Below, one piece after another: positions 50,632 to 60,848 of a DNA stretch of 64,000 bases; the stretch's first letter is position 1; each line of letters begins with the position of its first letter. Where the stretch lies: NCBI GenBank assembly GCA_023388175.1, contig JAEWGT010000009.1:186001-250000 (forward strand). Direction: 5' to 3'. This DNA is from Pseudomonadota bacterium. GTDB lineage: Bacteria > Pseudomonadota > Alphaproteobacteria > Rhizobiales > Devosiaceae. The notes beneath the pieces were generated by a model. It did not search any database. It saw only the letters and a list, made by a program, of their open reading frames with translations, and was not told the DNA's origin. Made by a program: the position numbers and the translations under genes.

Positions 50632-51627
50632 ATGGCGCGGGTGACGGTTCAATCCATCGCCGACAGGCTGGGCATATCCAAGTTCGCCGTGTCGCGGGCA
50701 TTGAGCGGTCATTCCGGCGTCAGCGACGCCACGCGCGCCGCCGTGGTAGAGATGGCAGAGGCGCTGGGCTATGTGCCCCGCGCCCGCCCGGCCACCGATG
50801 TGCATATCGAAATTCTCTATCACGACCTGCGCGCCATGTACCGCGAACTGTGGAGCCATGTGCAGGCCGGCGCGCAGATGGAAGGCGCCCGGCGCGGTGT
50901 CGTCACCACCGTCCGCTGGACCAATGATCCAGCCCTGATCGGACAATTGGCCGCCGAAACCGATGGCATATTGCTCATCGGCCCGCATGGCGACGACATG
51001 CTGGCATCCATCCGCGCGTCGAAACTGCCCTGCGTGCGCATCGGCGCTCCCTTGCCACCGCTTGAGCCCATGGACCATGTTTCCGGGGCCGACGACGAGG
51101 GTTCGGCAATCCTTGCTGCGCATCTCGCCGCTTCCGGTCATCGCCGCTTCATCTATGTACATGGCCAGAACGGCCTTGCCGGACGGGTGCGGCGCTGCCA
51201 GAGCCTGCGGGATTACCTTGAGACGCAGGATGGGGCGGAACTGACCGAGATCGGCTTTGCCGAGGACGCCGCCGCCGCAGATTTCCGGACGGAAATGGAA
51301 CGCCAGTTCGCCCGCGGCTATCATCCGACGGCCTATGTCTGTGGCAATGACATGGTGGCGGTCATGGTGACGTCGGAACTGATGCGCATGGGCATTTCGG
51401 TGCCGCAACAGGCTTCCGTCGTCGGGTTCGGCGACTATACCGTGGCCAGCCAGATGTCCCCGGGGATCACCACGGTCCGCGTGCCCTACCAGAAGATGGG
51501 GATTGCCGCGATCAGGCTGCTGCTGTCGCGCATCGGGGCCGGAGGACCTGTCAATGACCTGCCGCCGCAAAGGCTGGGCCTCGTCGGCGAGCTTGTCGTC
51601 AGAGGCTCGTCAGGCCCAGCGGCTTGA
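50632..51627 (+). CDS. LacI family transcriptional regulator (second)
   Basis: A 331-residue regulator. Its HTH, ARVTVQSIADRLGISKFAVS then RALSGHSGVSDATRAAV, is almost identical to that of the LacI at 47694, so both should recognise the same operator. The effector domain is clearly related but diverged (for example YVHGQNGLAGRVRRCQSL versus YAHGRLGYPGRIARMRGF). GGGGAGG precedes the ATG. The two regulators bracket the two dehydrogenase genes. Confidence 0.88.
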   Translation: MARVTVQSIADRLGISKFAVSRALSGHSGVSDATRAAVVEMAEALGYVPRARPATDVHIEILYHDLRAMYRELWSHVQAGAQMEGARRGVVTTVRWTNDPALIGQLAAETDGILLIGPHGDDMLASIRASKLPCVRIGAPLPPLEPMDHVSGADDEGSAILAAHLAASGHRRFIYVHGQNGLAGRVRRCQSLRDYLETQDGAELTEIGFAEDAAAADFRTEMERQFARGYHPTAYVCGNDMVAVMVTSELMRMGISVPQQASVVGFGDYTVASQMSPGITTVRVPYQKMGIAAIRLLLSRIGAGGPVNDLPPQRLGLVGELVVRGSSGPAA

Positions 51628-51801
51628 GCATTGCCAATCTTCGACCGGCCCTTGCTGAATGGACGATACTTTTTTTGTCCGAATGCGCTAGGGTCCGCGC
51701 CGTCCCTGTCTGACAGGCGCGCCAGGCCCCTGCCTCAGGCCGTTGATGTTTTCGCCGCCGCTGCTATTCAGCAGCCAGACCCCTAATATGTTGAGATTGT
51801 C

Positions 51802-54591
<2,790 letters not shown>

Positions 54592-54602
54592 ATTGGGATG
54601 AC

Positions 54603-54667
54603 GGCTCATCGTCTGGTGATGAGCCTGAGATGACAAAGCCCGGGTGGCCTAGCTCCCCGGGCTTTTT
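54603..54667 (+). terminator. Double hairpin with intrinsic terminator after acnB
   Basis: First hairpin GGCTCATC/GATGAGCC (54603-54610 with 54618-54625). Second hairpin AAAGCCCGGG/CCCGGGCTTT (54635-54644 with 54656-54665), with TTTTT at 54663-54667. Confidence 0.85.
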
Positions 54668-54732
54668 GCTGCCCGCGGGAACGCCAGTCACCCTTGGGCT
54701 GCCAGATAAAAATAGAGTGTTCAGACGCCCGG

Positions 54733-54763
54733 AAAAGCAAAAAGGGTCCCGAAGGACCCTTTG
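54733..54763 (-). terminator. Intrinsic terminator of tRNA-Gly
   Basis: On the minus strand AAAGGGTCC TTCG GGACCCTTT forms a 9-bp stem with a stable UUCG loop, ending in a T-rich tail TTGCTTTT. It lies 30 bases after the tRNA 3' end. Confidence 0.88.
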
Positions 54764-54795
54764 CACCCAAGGCTTGCGACACCTTGGGAAACTGG

Positions 54796-54867
54796 AGCGG
54801 GCGATGGGATTCGAACCCACGACCCTAACCTTGGCAAGGTTATGCTCTACCCCTGAGCTACACCCGC
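54796..54867 (-). tRNA. tRNA-Gly (anticodon GCC)
   Basis: A 72-nt cloverleaf: acceptor arms GCGGGTG and CGCCCGC pair (one G-U), D-loop GCTCAGGGGTAGAGC, anticodon loop TTGCCAA giving anticodon GCC, and T-arm GTGGGTTCGAATCCCAT. The discriminator T is followed by an encoded CCA (54793-54795). It reads glycine codons GGC/GGT. It is transcribed opposite to acnB and has its own terminator. Confidence 0.97.
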
Positions 54868-55062
54868 GCTCCACGTCCCCGCCCCTTGTAGTGGCGGCGA
54901 CGGGCGCTATATGCCCAATCGCAGGACTGATTGCAACCCAGTTTTTCTTGTGGCCCTCATCTTTCCTTCGCCTGTGGGAAAGAGGGCTTGCCACCGGCCT
55001 GCCGCTGGGGGCAAAAAGGCCGCATCTACTCTGCTTTTGAACACGACCGAGAGCCGCTCGCC

Positions 55063-56004
55063 ATGACTGTTTCCCTCGACGGCGTTCCCGCCGCAGCGCC
55101 CAATCCAGCAGATCTCGTTCGTGATGGCAGCGATGCCGGCTTCATGGCCGATGTCATCGAAGTCTCCCGCGACGTGCCGGTACTGGTCGATTTCTGGGCG
55201 CCTTGGTGCGGCCCGTGCCGCCAGCTCGGTCCCGCCATCGAAAAGGTGGTGACCGAAAAGGCCGGGCAGATCAGGCTGGTCAAGATCAATATCGACGAGC
55301 ATCCCCAGATTGCCGGGCAATTGGGCGTTCAGTCCATTCCGGCCGTCTTTGCCTTTGCGGGTGGCCGCCCCGTCGATGGCTTCATGGGAGCCATGCCCGA
55401 GGGTGAGGTGCGCCGCTTTGCCGAAAAGGTCATTGCCGCCGCCGGGGCAACGCAGCCCCCTGCCGAATCGCTGGAAAGCCAGATCGCCGAAGCGCTCAAA
55501 ATGGCCGATGCCGCGCGCGATGCCGGTGAACTGGGTCAGGCGGCACAGATTTATGACATGATCCTGCAGCGCGTGCCGGACCATGCCGATGCCTTGCTCG
55601 GGCTGGCAGCGCTCTATGTGCAGGCAGGCGAGACCGAGCAGGCCAAGGTGGTTCTCGAAACTCTGCCCGAGGACAAGCGCAGCGGCGATGCCTATGCCGC
55701 CCTGACCAATGCCATCCGCCTCAAGGAGGAAGCCTCCGGCCTTTCGGACACTGCGGCCCTGGAGGCGGCGATTGCCGCCGATCCCGACAATCATCAGGCC
55801 CGCTTCGATCTGGCCATCGTGCTCAATGCCGAGGGCAAGAAGCTCGAAGCTGCGGAGGCGCTGGTGGCCATCATCAAGAAGGATCGCACCTGGGAAGACG
55901 ATGGCGCCCGCAAGAAACTGCTGGAGCTGTTCGAGGCCTGGGGGCCGAAGGAGCCGGCAACGATGAAGGGCCGGCGGCTTTTGTCCACGGCCCTGTTTTC
56001 CTGA
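55063..56004 (+). CDS. Thioredoxin-TPR protein, YbbN/CnoX-like
   Basis: A 313-residue protein. Residues ~20-130 are a thioredoxin domain with CGPC active site (LVDFWAPWCGPCRQL, Cys49/Cys52) and cis-Pro loop GVQSIPAVFAFAGG. The remainder is helical TPR-like (DAARDAGELGQAAQIYDMIL, ALLGLAALYVQAGETEQAKV). This is the YbbN/CnoX arrangement, a chaperone-redox protein that hands oxidised clients to GroEL or DnaK. Unlike E. coli CnoX (SxxC), both cysteines are kept, so it may also reduce disulfides. Confidence 0.88.
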   Translation: MTVSLDGVPAAAPNPADLVRDGSDAGFMADVIEVSRDVPVLVDFWAPWCGPCRQLGPAIEKVVTEKAGQIRLVKINIDEHPQIAGQLGVQSIPAVFAFAGGRPVDGFMGAMPEGEVRRFAEKVIAAAGATQPPAESLESQIAEALKMADAARDAGELGQAAQIYDMILQRVPDHADALLGLAALYVQAGETEQAKVVLETLPEDKRSGDAYAALTNAIRLKEEASGLSDTAALEAAIAADPDNHQARFDLAIVLNAEGKKLEAAEALVAIIKKDRTWEDDGARKKLLELFEAWGPKEPATMKGRRLLSTALFS

Positions 56005-56017
56005 GCGGAACGGCTTC

Positions 56018-56677
56018 ATGCTCAAGCGTCCCGCCAAGCCGTCCGATCTGCCCGCTTCCGTCCCGATCTTTCCGTTGAGTGGGGCGCTGCTGCTGCCCTA
56101 TTCGCACCGGCCGCTCAATATCTTCGAGCCGCGCTATATCGAGATGATCGACGCGGCGCTGGGCGCCGAGCGGCTGGTGGGGCTGATCCAGCCACAGGAT
56201 ACCACCGAAGAAAGCCCCAAGGGGCAGGCGCCGCTGCAATCAATCGGCTGTATCGGGCGGCTGACCCATTTCGAGGAAAGTGGCGACGGGCGCTATTTCG
56301 TCATTCTTGAGGGCGTCGCCCGCTTCCGGCTGCTGCGCGAGATAAGCGTGGAGACGCCCTATCGGCAGGCCGAGATTTCCGCCGAGGATTTCGCCTCCGA
56401 TTTTACCCGTGATTTCGGGGAGGCGGCGGTGGACCGTGCCCGGTTCGTCAAGATGATGCGCGATTATGCCGAATTCGCCAATATCGAGCTCAATTGGGAA
56501 GAAATCGAAAATACCGGCACCGCCGATCTGGTCAATTTCTGTTGCATGGTCTCCCCGCATGGCGCAGCCGAGAAGCAGGCCCTGCTCGAAGCGCCCTCAT
56601 TGGAAGCGCGGGCCGAAACCCTGATCGCCATGACCGAATATGAAATGGCGCGCGGGTCCTCCGCGCCGCTCAATTGA
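56018..56677 (+). CDS. LON peptidase substrate-binding-domain protein
   Basis: A 219-residue protein that contains only the N-terminal PUA-like LON domain: SVPIFPLSGALLLPYSHRPL, NIFEPRYIEMIDAALGAERL and IGCIGRLTHFEESGDGRYFV. There is no AAA+ or protease domain. Stand-alone LON-domain proteins are common in alphaproteobacteria and their function is not known. It begins 13 bases after the thioredoxin gene and its stop overlaps the next ATG by one base. Confidence 0.9.
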   Translation: MLKRPAKPSDLPASVPIFPLSGALLLPYSHRPLNIFEPRYIEMIDAALGAERLVGLIQPQDTTEESPKGQAPLQSIGCIGRLTHFEESGDGRYFVILEGVARFRLLREISVETPYRQAEISAEDFASDFTRDFGEAAVDRARFVKMMRDYAEFANIELNWEEIENTGTADLVNFCCMVSPHGAAEKQALLEAPSLEARAETLIAMTEYEMARGSSAPLN

Positions 56678-56910
56678 TGAGCGAGCCGGCCGAGAACAAC
56701 CGCTTCCGGCTCGATCCGCGTACGCTCGAAATGCTGGTCTGCCCGCTGACCAAGACGCGGCTGATGCTGTCAGCCGATCGCGGCGAGCTGATCTCGATCG
56801 CGGCGCGGCTGGCTTTCCCGATCGTGCGGGGCGTGCCGCTGCTCAGTCTTGAAGAGGCGCGCAATATCGAGCCGGAAGAGCTGGCCCGGCTCTCGCACAG
56901 CCTGCGCTAG
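56677..56910 (+). CDS. Trm112 family protein (YcaR-like)
   Basis: A 77-residue protein: LDPRTLEMLVCPLTKTRLML, then ARLAFPIVRGVPLLSLEEAR. The YcaR/Trm112 fold is recognisable, but only one of the usual zinc cysteines remains (CPLTK instead of CPxCK), which is common in alphaproteobacterial members. It is translated from a TGATG junction with the LON-domain gene. Its end overlaps the convergent hydroxylase gene by 4 bases. Confidence 0.85.
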   Translation: MSEPAENNRFRLDPRTLEMLVCPLTKTRLMLSADRGELISIAARLAFPIVRGVPLLSLEEARNIEPEELARLSHSLR

Positions 56911-58127
56911 ATCGGCAGGCCGCTCAGCAGTCTGGGGCCCGACGCGCCGGCCGCCGCACGAATGAGGGCCGATTTGACCGGCAATGCCCGGTCCACAAGG
57001 CCCAGCCCAAAATCCCGCAAGGCGCGCACCGGCGCTGCGTCATTGGAAAACAGCCGGTTCATGCCATCGGTCACGGCCGCCATCGAGGCGGTGTCGAGCC
57101 GCCGCCAGGACTGGTAGCGCTCCAGCACCGGCACATCGCCATGATCAAGGCCCAGGCGCATGGCCTCCACGATCACTTCCGCAAGCGCCGCTACATCCTT
57201 GAGGCCGAGATTGAGCCCCTGTCCGGCAATCGGATGCACCACATGGGCCGCGTCGCCAACCAGGGCAAGGCGGGGCCCGATAAAGCTTTTCGCCAGCTGC
57301 AGGCGCAGGGGAAAGCCCATCAATTTATCTTCCAGCGTCACAGCGCCAAGGGTCGACCCCATGACGGCTTCTATTTCCTGGGCCAGCGCGTCGGGAGCCA
57401 TGGACAGAAAGCGCGGCGCGTTTTCAGTGGTTTCGGTCCAGACCAGCGACGAGCGGTTGCCGGGCAGGGGCAGGCTGGCAAAGGGGCCCGCAGGACGGAA
57501 ATGCTCATAGGCGACGCCCTCATGGGCCAGTTCGTGAGCAATGGTCGCCACTAGCCCTGTCTGGCGGTAATCATGGCCGAACGTGCCAATGCCAGCACGC
57601 TCGCGCAGGCCTGAACGCGCGCCATCGGCAGCAACGACAAGGGGCGCAGACAGTGTCCTGCCGTCTGCCAGCGTCAGACTGGCCAATGGTCCATGACCCG
57701 ACCAGCCGGTGATTTCGGCAGGCGCCACCATGTCGAACAGGCCTTCTGCACCCTTGAGCAGCGCCGCACCGCTGGCCTGATTGGGCACCATATGCGCAAA
57801 GGCTTCCCCCGGCGCCACCTCGCCATCGAATTGCAGAAACAGCGGACGTGCCAGGTCGCCTTGGCCGGAATCGGTGATGCGCATGGCCGCAATGGGCTGC
57901 GACCGGCTTGCCATGTCCTGCCAGACCCCGAGAGCCTCGAAGATGTGGCGCACGCCGGCTGCGATGGCGGAAGCCCTGTTGTCGGCCGGCACGCTGAGCG
58001 GGCGCCGGTCAACCAGGGCGAGGCGAATGCCGGGTGCGGAACGGCCCAGCGCCAGCGCCAGCGTCAGGCCCACATGTCCACCCCCGACGATGATGACGTC
58101 GTATCGATCCTGCTGCGGCGTGGTCAT
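56907..58127 (-). CDS. Ubiquinone biosynthesis FAD-dependent hydroxylase (UbiH/UbiF/COQ6 family)
   Basis: A 406-residue flavoprotein monooxygenase: FAD motif DVIIVGGGHVGLTLALALG, DG motif VVAADGARSGLRERAGI, and GD motif LALVGDAAHVVHPIAGQGLN. These three are the UbiH/COQ6 signature for ring hydroxylation in ubiquinone synthesis. The position hydroxylated cannot be told from the sequence. The ATG at 58127 is 7 bases after AAGGAG; upstream in-frame ATGs are either too close to that site or lack one. Confidence 0.88.
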   Translation of the reverse strand: MTTPQQDRYDVIIVGGGHVGLTLALALGRSAPGIRLALVDRRPLSVPADNRASAIAAGVRHIFEALGVWQDMASRSQPIAAMRITDSGQGDLARPLFLQFDGEVAPGEAFAHMVPNQASGAALLKGAEGLFDMVAPAEITGWSGHGPLASLTLADGRTLSAPLVVAADGARSGLRERAGIGTFGHDYRQTGLVATIAHELAHEGVAYEHFRPAGPFASLPLPGNRSSLVWTETTENAPRFLSMAPDALAQEIEAVMGSTLGAVTLEDKLMGFPLRLQLAKSFIGPRLALVGDAAHVVHPIAGQGLNLGLKDVAALAEVIVEAMRLGLDHGDVPVLERYQSWRRLDTASMAAVTDGMNRLFSNDAAPVRALRDFGLGLVDRALPVKSALIRAAAGASGPRLLSGLPI

Positions 58128-58211
58128 GGACATGCTCCTTGCTGGCATTTCTTGTCGGCCCGCCGGTCCCCGAATGCAAGCGCGCGACTTGACGCGGCTA
58201 TGTGACCGCAT

Positions 58212-58240
58212 TTTGTGCAACTAGCCAGATTTTGCACAAA
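58212..58240. promoter_or_regulatory. Inverted repeat upstream of glnK1, possible NtrC-type site
   Basis: TTTGTGCAA (58212-58220) and TTGCACAAA (58232-58240) are perfect inverted copies with 11 bases between. They lie ~110-135 bases before the -24/-12 element, a usual enhancer distance. The half-site GTGC/GCAC resembles NtrC half-sites, but the spacing is not the classical one. Confidence 0.45.
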
Positions 58241-58346
58241 AAACCACCAAAGTTGTTTGTGCCACAGCTTCGCCACAATGTGAGGGCGCGGGCTGTTCAT
58301 TAAAAAACTCCTTATTTCCCGGTGATTTCCGGCGGCCCGAGCCAGT

Positions 58347-58363
58347 TTGGCACGGCTCTTGAG
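58347..58363 (+). promoter_or_regulatory. Sigma-54-like promoter of glnK1-amt1
   Basis: TTGGCACG (58347-58354) GCTC TTGAG (58359-58363) has the -24/-12 spacing; the -12 element is TTGA rather than the usual TTGC. The glnK ATG is ~46 bases downstream. Confidence 0.7.
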
Positions 58364-58409
58364 TCCATGGCCCCTGTAAAACGATCACGAAGGCGAGAAA
58401 GGGGCATTC

Positions 58410-58748
58410 ATGAAACTGGTGGTTGCAATCATCAAACCATCACGTCTTGAGGAGGTTCGCCAGGCGCTGAACTCTCTCGACGTTCACGGCATGACCGTGA
58501 CCGAGGTGAAAGGCTATGGCCGGCAGAAAGGCCATTCCGAAATCTATCGCGGCACCGAATATGCCGTGCATTTCCTTCCCAAGCTCAAGGTCGAGATCGC
58601 AGTCGATGACGCGCTGGCCGACAGCGTCAGCACCGCCATCCGCGACGCCGCCCAGACCGGGCGTATCGGCGACGGCAAGATCTTCGTGCTCGACCTGCTC
58701 GCCGTCACCCGTATCCGCACCGGCGAAACCGGCGCGTCGGCGCTTTGA
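58410..58748 (+). CDS. glnK: PII nitrogen regulatory protein GlnK (first copy)
   Basis: A 112-residue PII trimer subunit that binds ATP/ADP and 2-oxoglutarate and blocks the ammonium channel when nitrogen is plentiful. The T-loop GYGRQKGHSEIYRGTEYAVH carries uridylylated Tyr51; the C-terminus TRIRTGETGASAL is typical. It is followed 30 bases later by an amt gene, the classical glnK-amtB pair, and its promoter is sigma-54-like. It differs from the second copy at only a few residues (DDALADSVSTAI versus DDAIADSVTTAI). Confidence 0.95.
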   Translation: MKLVVAIIKPSRLEEVRQALNSLDVHGMTVTEVKGYGRQKGHSEIYRGTEYAVHFLPKLKVEIAVDDALADSVSTAIRDAAQTGRIGDGKIFVLDLLAVTRIRTGETGASAL

Positions 58749-58777
58749 CGCAACCCGACTTCAGGAGAAACAACACA

Positions 58778-60160
58778 ATGACAGGGTTCAAAACTCCCCT
58801 AAAGATTGCGGGCGGCGTCGCGCTGGCCTCGCTGCTGCTGGCCTTGCCAGCGCTCGCTCAGGATGCCGAAGTTGCTGAAGAAGTGGCGGCGACCCTCAGC
58901 GAAGGTGTGTCGGCGGATGTCGTCTTCATTCTCAATTCGCTGCTGATGCTGATCGGCGGCATTCTCGTGTTCTTCATGGCCGCCGGCTTTGCCATGGTGG
59001 AGGCGGGCATGGTCCGCACCAAGAACACATCCATGCAATTGCTCAAGAACATTTCGCTCTTCGGCATTGCCTGCTTCATGTACTACCTCATCGGCTACAA
59101 TCTGATGTATCCGCTGGGCAACTGGGCTATCGGCTCGGATGAGACCGGCGGCTATCTCGGCGCCTTCGGCATTGCGATCCTCGAAGCCGTTGGCATTTCT
59201 GCCGATACGGCCGACGATTTCTCCTATGCCGCGACCAGCTCCGACTTCTTCTTCCAGGTGATGTTCTGCGCCACCGCTGCCTCCATTGTTTCGGGCACGC
59301 TGGCAGAGCGTATCAAGCTGGTGCCGTTCCTGCTGTTCACGGTCGTGCTCACCGCCCTGATCTACCCGATCTCTGCCTCCTGGAAGTGGGGCGGCGGTTT
59401 CCTCGACAGCCAGCTCGGCTTCCTCGATTTCGCCGGTTCGACCGTGGTTCACTCGGTTGGCGGCTGGGCGGCTCTGGCCGGTGCCATCCTGCTCGGCGCA
59501 CGCCGTGGCAAGTACAATGCCGATGGTTCGGTCAATGCCATGCCCGGTTCGTCCATGCCGCTGGCAACGCTCGGCATGTTCATCCTCTGGCTCGGCTGGT
59601 TCGGCTTTAACGGCGCGTCCCAGCTCGCAATGGGTTCGGTGGGCGACGTGGCCGATGTCGGTCGCATCATGGCCAATACCAATGCCGGTGCCGTTGGCGG
59701 CGCGCTTGCTGCGCTGATCCTGTCGGGCATTATCTACAAGAAGTTCGACCTGACCTTCGTCATCAACGGCGCTCTGGCCGGCCTGGTGTCGGTCACGGCC
59801 GAGCCGCTGACCCCGGGCCTTGGCACCGCAACCCTGATTGGTGCCGTTGGCGGCGTGATCGTGGTCTTTGCCGTGCCGCTGCTCGACAAGCTCAAGATCG
59901 ACGACGTTGTCGGCGCCATTCCGGTTCACCTCTTTGCCGGTATCTGGGGCACGATCGCCGTGGTGTTCACCAATTCCGATGCAAATCTGGGCAGCCAGCT
60001 GGCGTCCATCGCCATCGTCGGTGTCTTCACCTTCGTGGTCAGCTTCATCGTCTGGTTCATCCTCAAGGCCACCATGGGACTGCGGCCGACTGCGGAAGAT
60101 GAAGATATGGGCCTCGACAAGGCCGAGATCGGCATCGAAGCCTATCCCGAGTTCAAGTAA
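58778..60160 (+). CDS. amt: Ammonium transporter (first copy, Amt1)
   Basis: A 460-residue channel of the Amt/Mep/Rh family with 11-12 membrane segments and a probable leader (GGVALASLLLALPALAQDAE). The twin-His pore residues sit in GSTVVHSVGGWAAL and GAIPVHLFAGIWGTIAVVF. AGGAGA precedes the ATG. It is strongly diverged from the second Amt, although the accompanying glnK genes are almost the same. The soluble tail (GLRPTAEDEDMGLDKAEIG) is the GlnK-contact region. Confidence 0.92.
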   Translation: MTGFKTPLKIAGGVALASLLLALPALAQDAEVAEEVAATLSEGVSADVVFILNSLLMLIGGILVFFMAAGFAMVEAGMVRTKNTSMQLLKNISLFGIACFMYYLIGYNLMYPLGNWAIGSDETGGYLGAFGIAILEAVGISADTADDFSYAATSSDFFFQVMFCATAASIVSGTLAERIKLVPFLLFTVVLTALIYPISASWKWGGGFLDSQLGFLDFAGSTVVHSVGGWAALAGAILLGARRGKYNADGSVNAMPGSSMPLATLGMFILWLGWFGFNGASQLAMGSVGDVADVGRIMANTNAGAVGGALAALILSGIIYKKFDLTFVINGALAGLVSVTAEPLTPGLGTATLIGAVGGVIVVFAVPLLDKLKIDDVVGAIPVHLFAGIWGTIAVVFTNSDANLGSQLASIAIVGVFTFVVSFIVWFILKATMGLRPTAEDEDMGLDKAEIGIEAYPEFK

Positions 60161-60172
60161 CGCCTTCGGATC

Positions 60173-60190
60173 GCCGGGCCTCGGCCCGGC
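60173..60190 (+). terminator. GC-rich hairpin after amt1
   Basis: GCCGGGCC-TC-GGCCCGGC is a perfect 8-bp hairpin 12 bases after the stop codon. No T-run follows, so termination would be inefficient or factor-dependent. Confidence 0.5.
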
Positions 60191-60200
60191 CATCCTGCCG

Positions 60201-60289
60201 CTTGTCAGCGGCGTGCAGTCTGCACCCCTCTTGGCCCGCCACAGAGGCTTCCCACTCGCAAAATGTGTGGACTGCACCCCCCTGACAAG
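60201..60289. repeat. Imperfect 20-bp inverted repeat between the two glnK-amt modules
   Basis: CTTGTCAGCGGCGTGCAGTC (60201-60220) matches the inverse of GACTGCACCCCCCTGACAAG (60270-60289) at 18 of 20 positions, separated by 49 bases. The left arm overlaps a 13-bp palindrome GTGCAGTCTGCAC (60213-60225). Both GTGCA/TGCAC half-sites might be binding sites for a nitrogen regulator. Confidence 0.5.
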
Positions 60290-60421
60290 CGCTGCTCAAA
60301 TGTTCGGCAGCGTCGCGCTGAAATGCACACGGAATGAGCAGTTTGCTGCCCAATTCTGAGTCTCTCTGCGTCCTGATCTTTTAACATTTTGGAAATAAAG
60401 CGCTTTTTCATGCCGGTTCAT

Positions 60422-60438
60422 TTGGCATGCCGCTTGAG
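60422..60438 (+). promoter_or_regulatory. Sigma-54-like promoter of glnK2-amt2
   Basis: TTGGCATG (60422-60429) CCGC TTGAG (60434-60438) has the same layout and the same TTGAG -12 as the promoter at 58347. The second glnK ATG is ~50 bases downstream. Confidence 0.7.
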
Positions 60439-60488
60439 TCATCTGTGACCGTTCCAGCATGCGCCGCATCGGCGCCAAGGGGGTCCAC

Positions 60489-60827
60489 ATGAAACTGGTG
60501 GTTGCCATCATCAAGCCATCGCGGCTCGAAGAGGTCCGGCAGGCGCTCAATTCTCTCGATGTTCACGGCATGACCGTGACCGAGGTGAAGGGCTATGGCC
60601 GGCAGAAAGGCCATTCCGAAATCTATCGCGGCACCGAATATGCCGTGCATTTCCTTCCCAAGCTCAAGGTTGAAATCGCCGTCGATGACGCCATCGCCGA
60701 CAGCGTCACCACGGCCATCCGCGATGCCGCCCAGACCGGCCGCATCGGCGATGGCAAGATTTTCGTGCTCGACCTGCTCGCCGTCACCCGTATCCGCACC
60801 GGCGAAACCGGCGCGTCGGCGCTCTAA
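60489..60827 (+). CDS. glnK: PII nitrogen regulatory protein GlnK (second copy)
   Basis: A 112-residue PII protein almost identical to the first copy, with Tyr51 in the T-loop GYGRQKGHSEIYRGTEY. Long stretches of DNA are identical between copies (around 58513-58590 and 60599-60671), indicating recent duplication or gene conversion. The second amt starts 21 bases after the stop. The ATG at 60489 follows a purine-rich AAGGGGG. Confidence 0.95.
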   Translation: MKLVVAIIKPSRLEEVRQALNSLDVHGMTVTEVKGYGRQKGHSEIYRGTEYAVHFLPKLKVEIAVDDAIADSVTTAIRDAAQTGRIGDGKIFVLDLLAVTRIRTGETGASAL

Positions 60828-60848
60828 CCCTTGCTCTCGGAGCTCAAA

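Noticed and set aside
54592..55062. tRNA-Gly as an integration site of a genomic island
   Set aside because: No direct repeat of the tRNA 3' end or integrase gene was found in the window, and flanking genes are housekeeping.
60201..60289. The inverted repeats as an integron attC site or a transposon end
   Set aside because: There is no integrase or transposase gene, no target-site duplication and no cassette structure around them.
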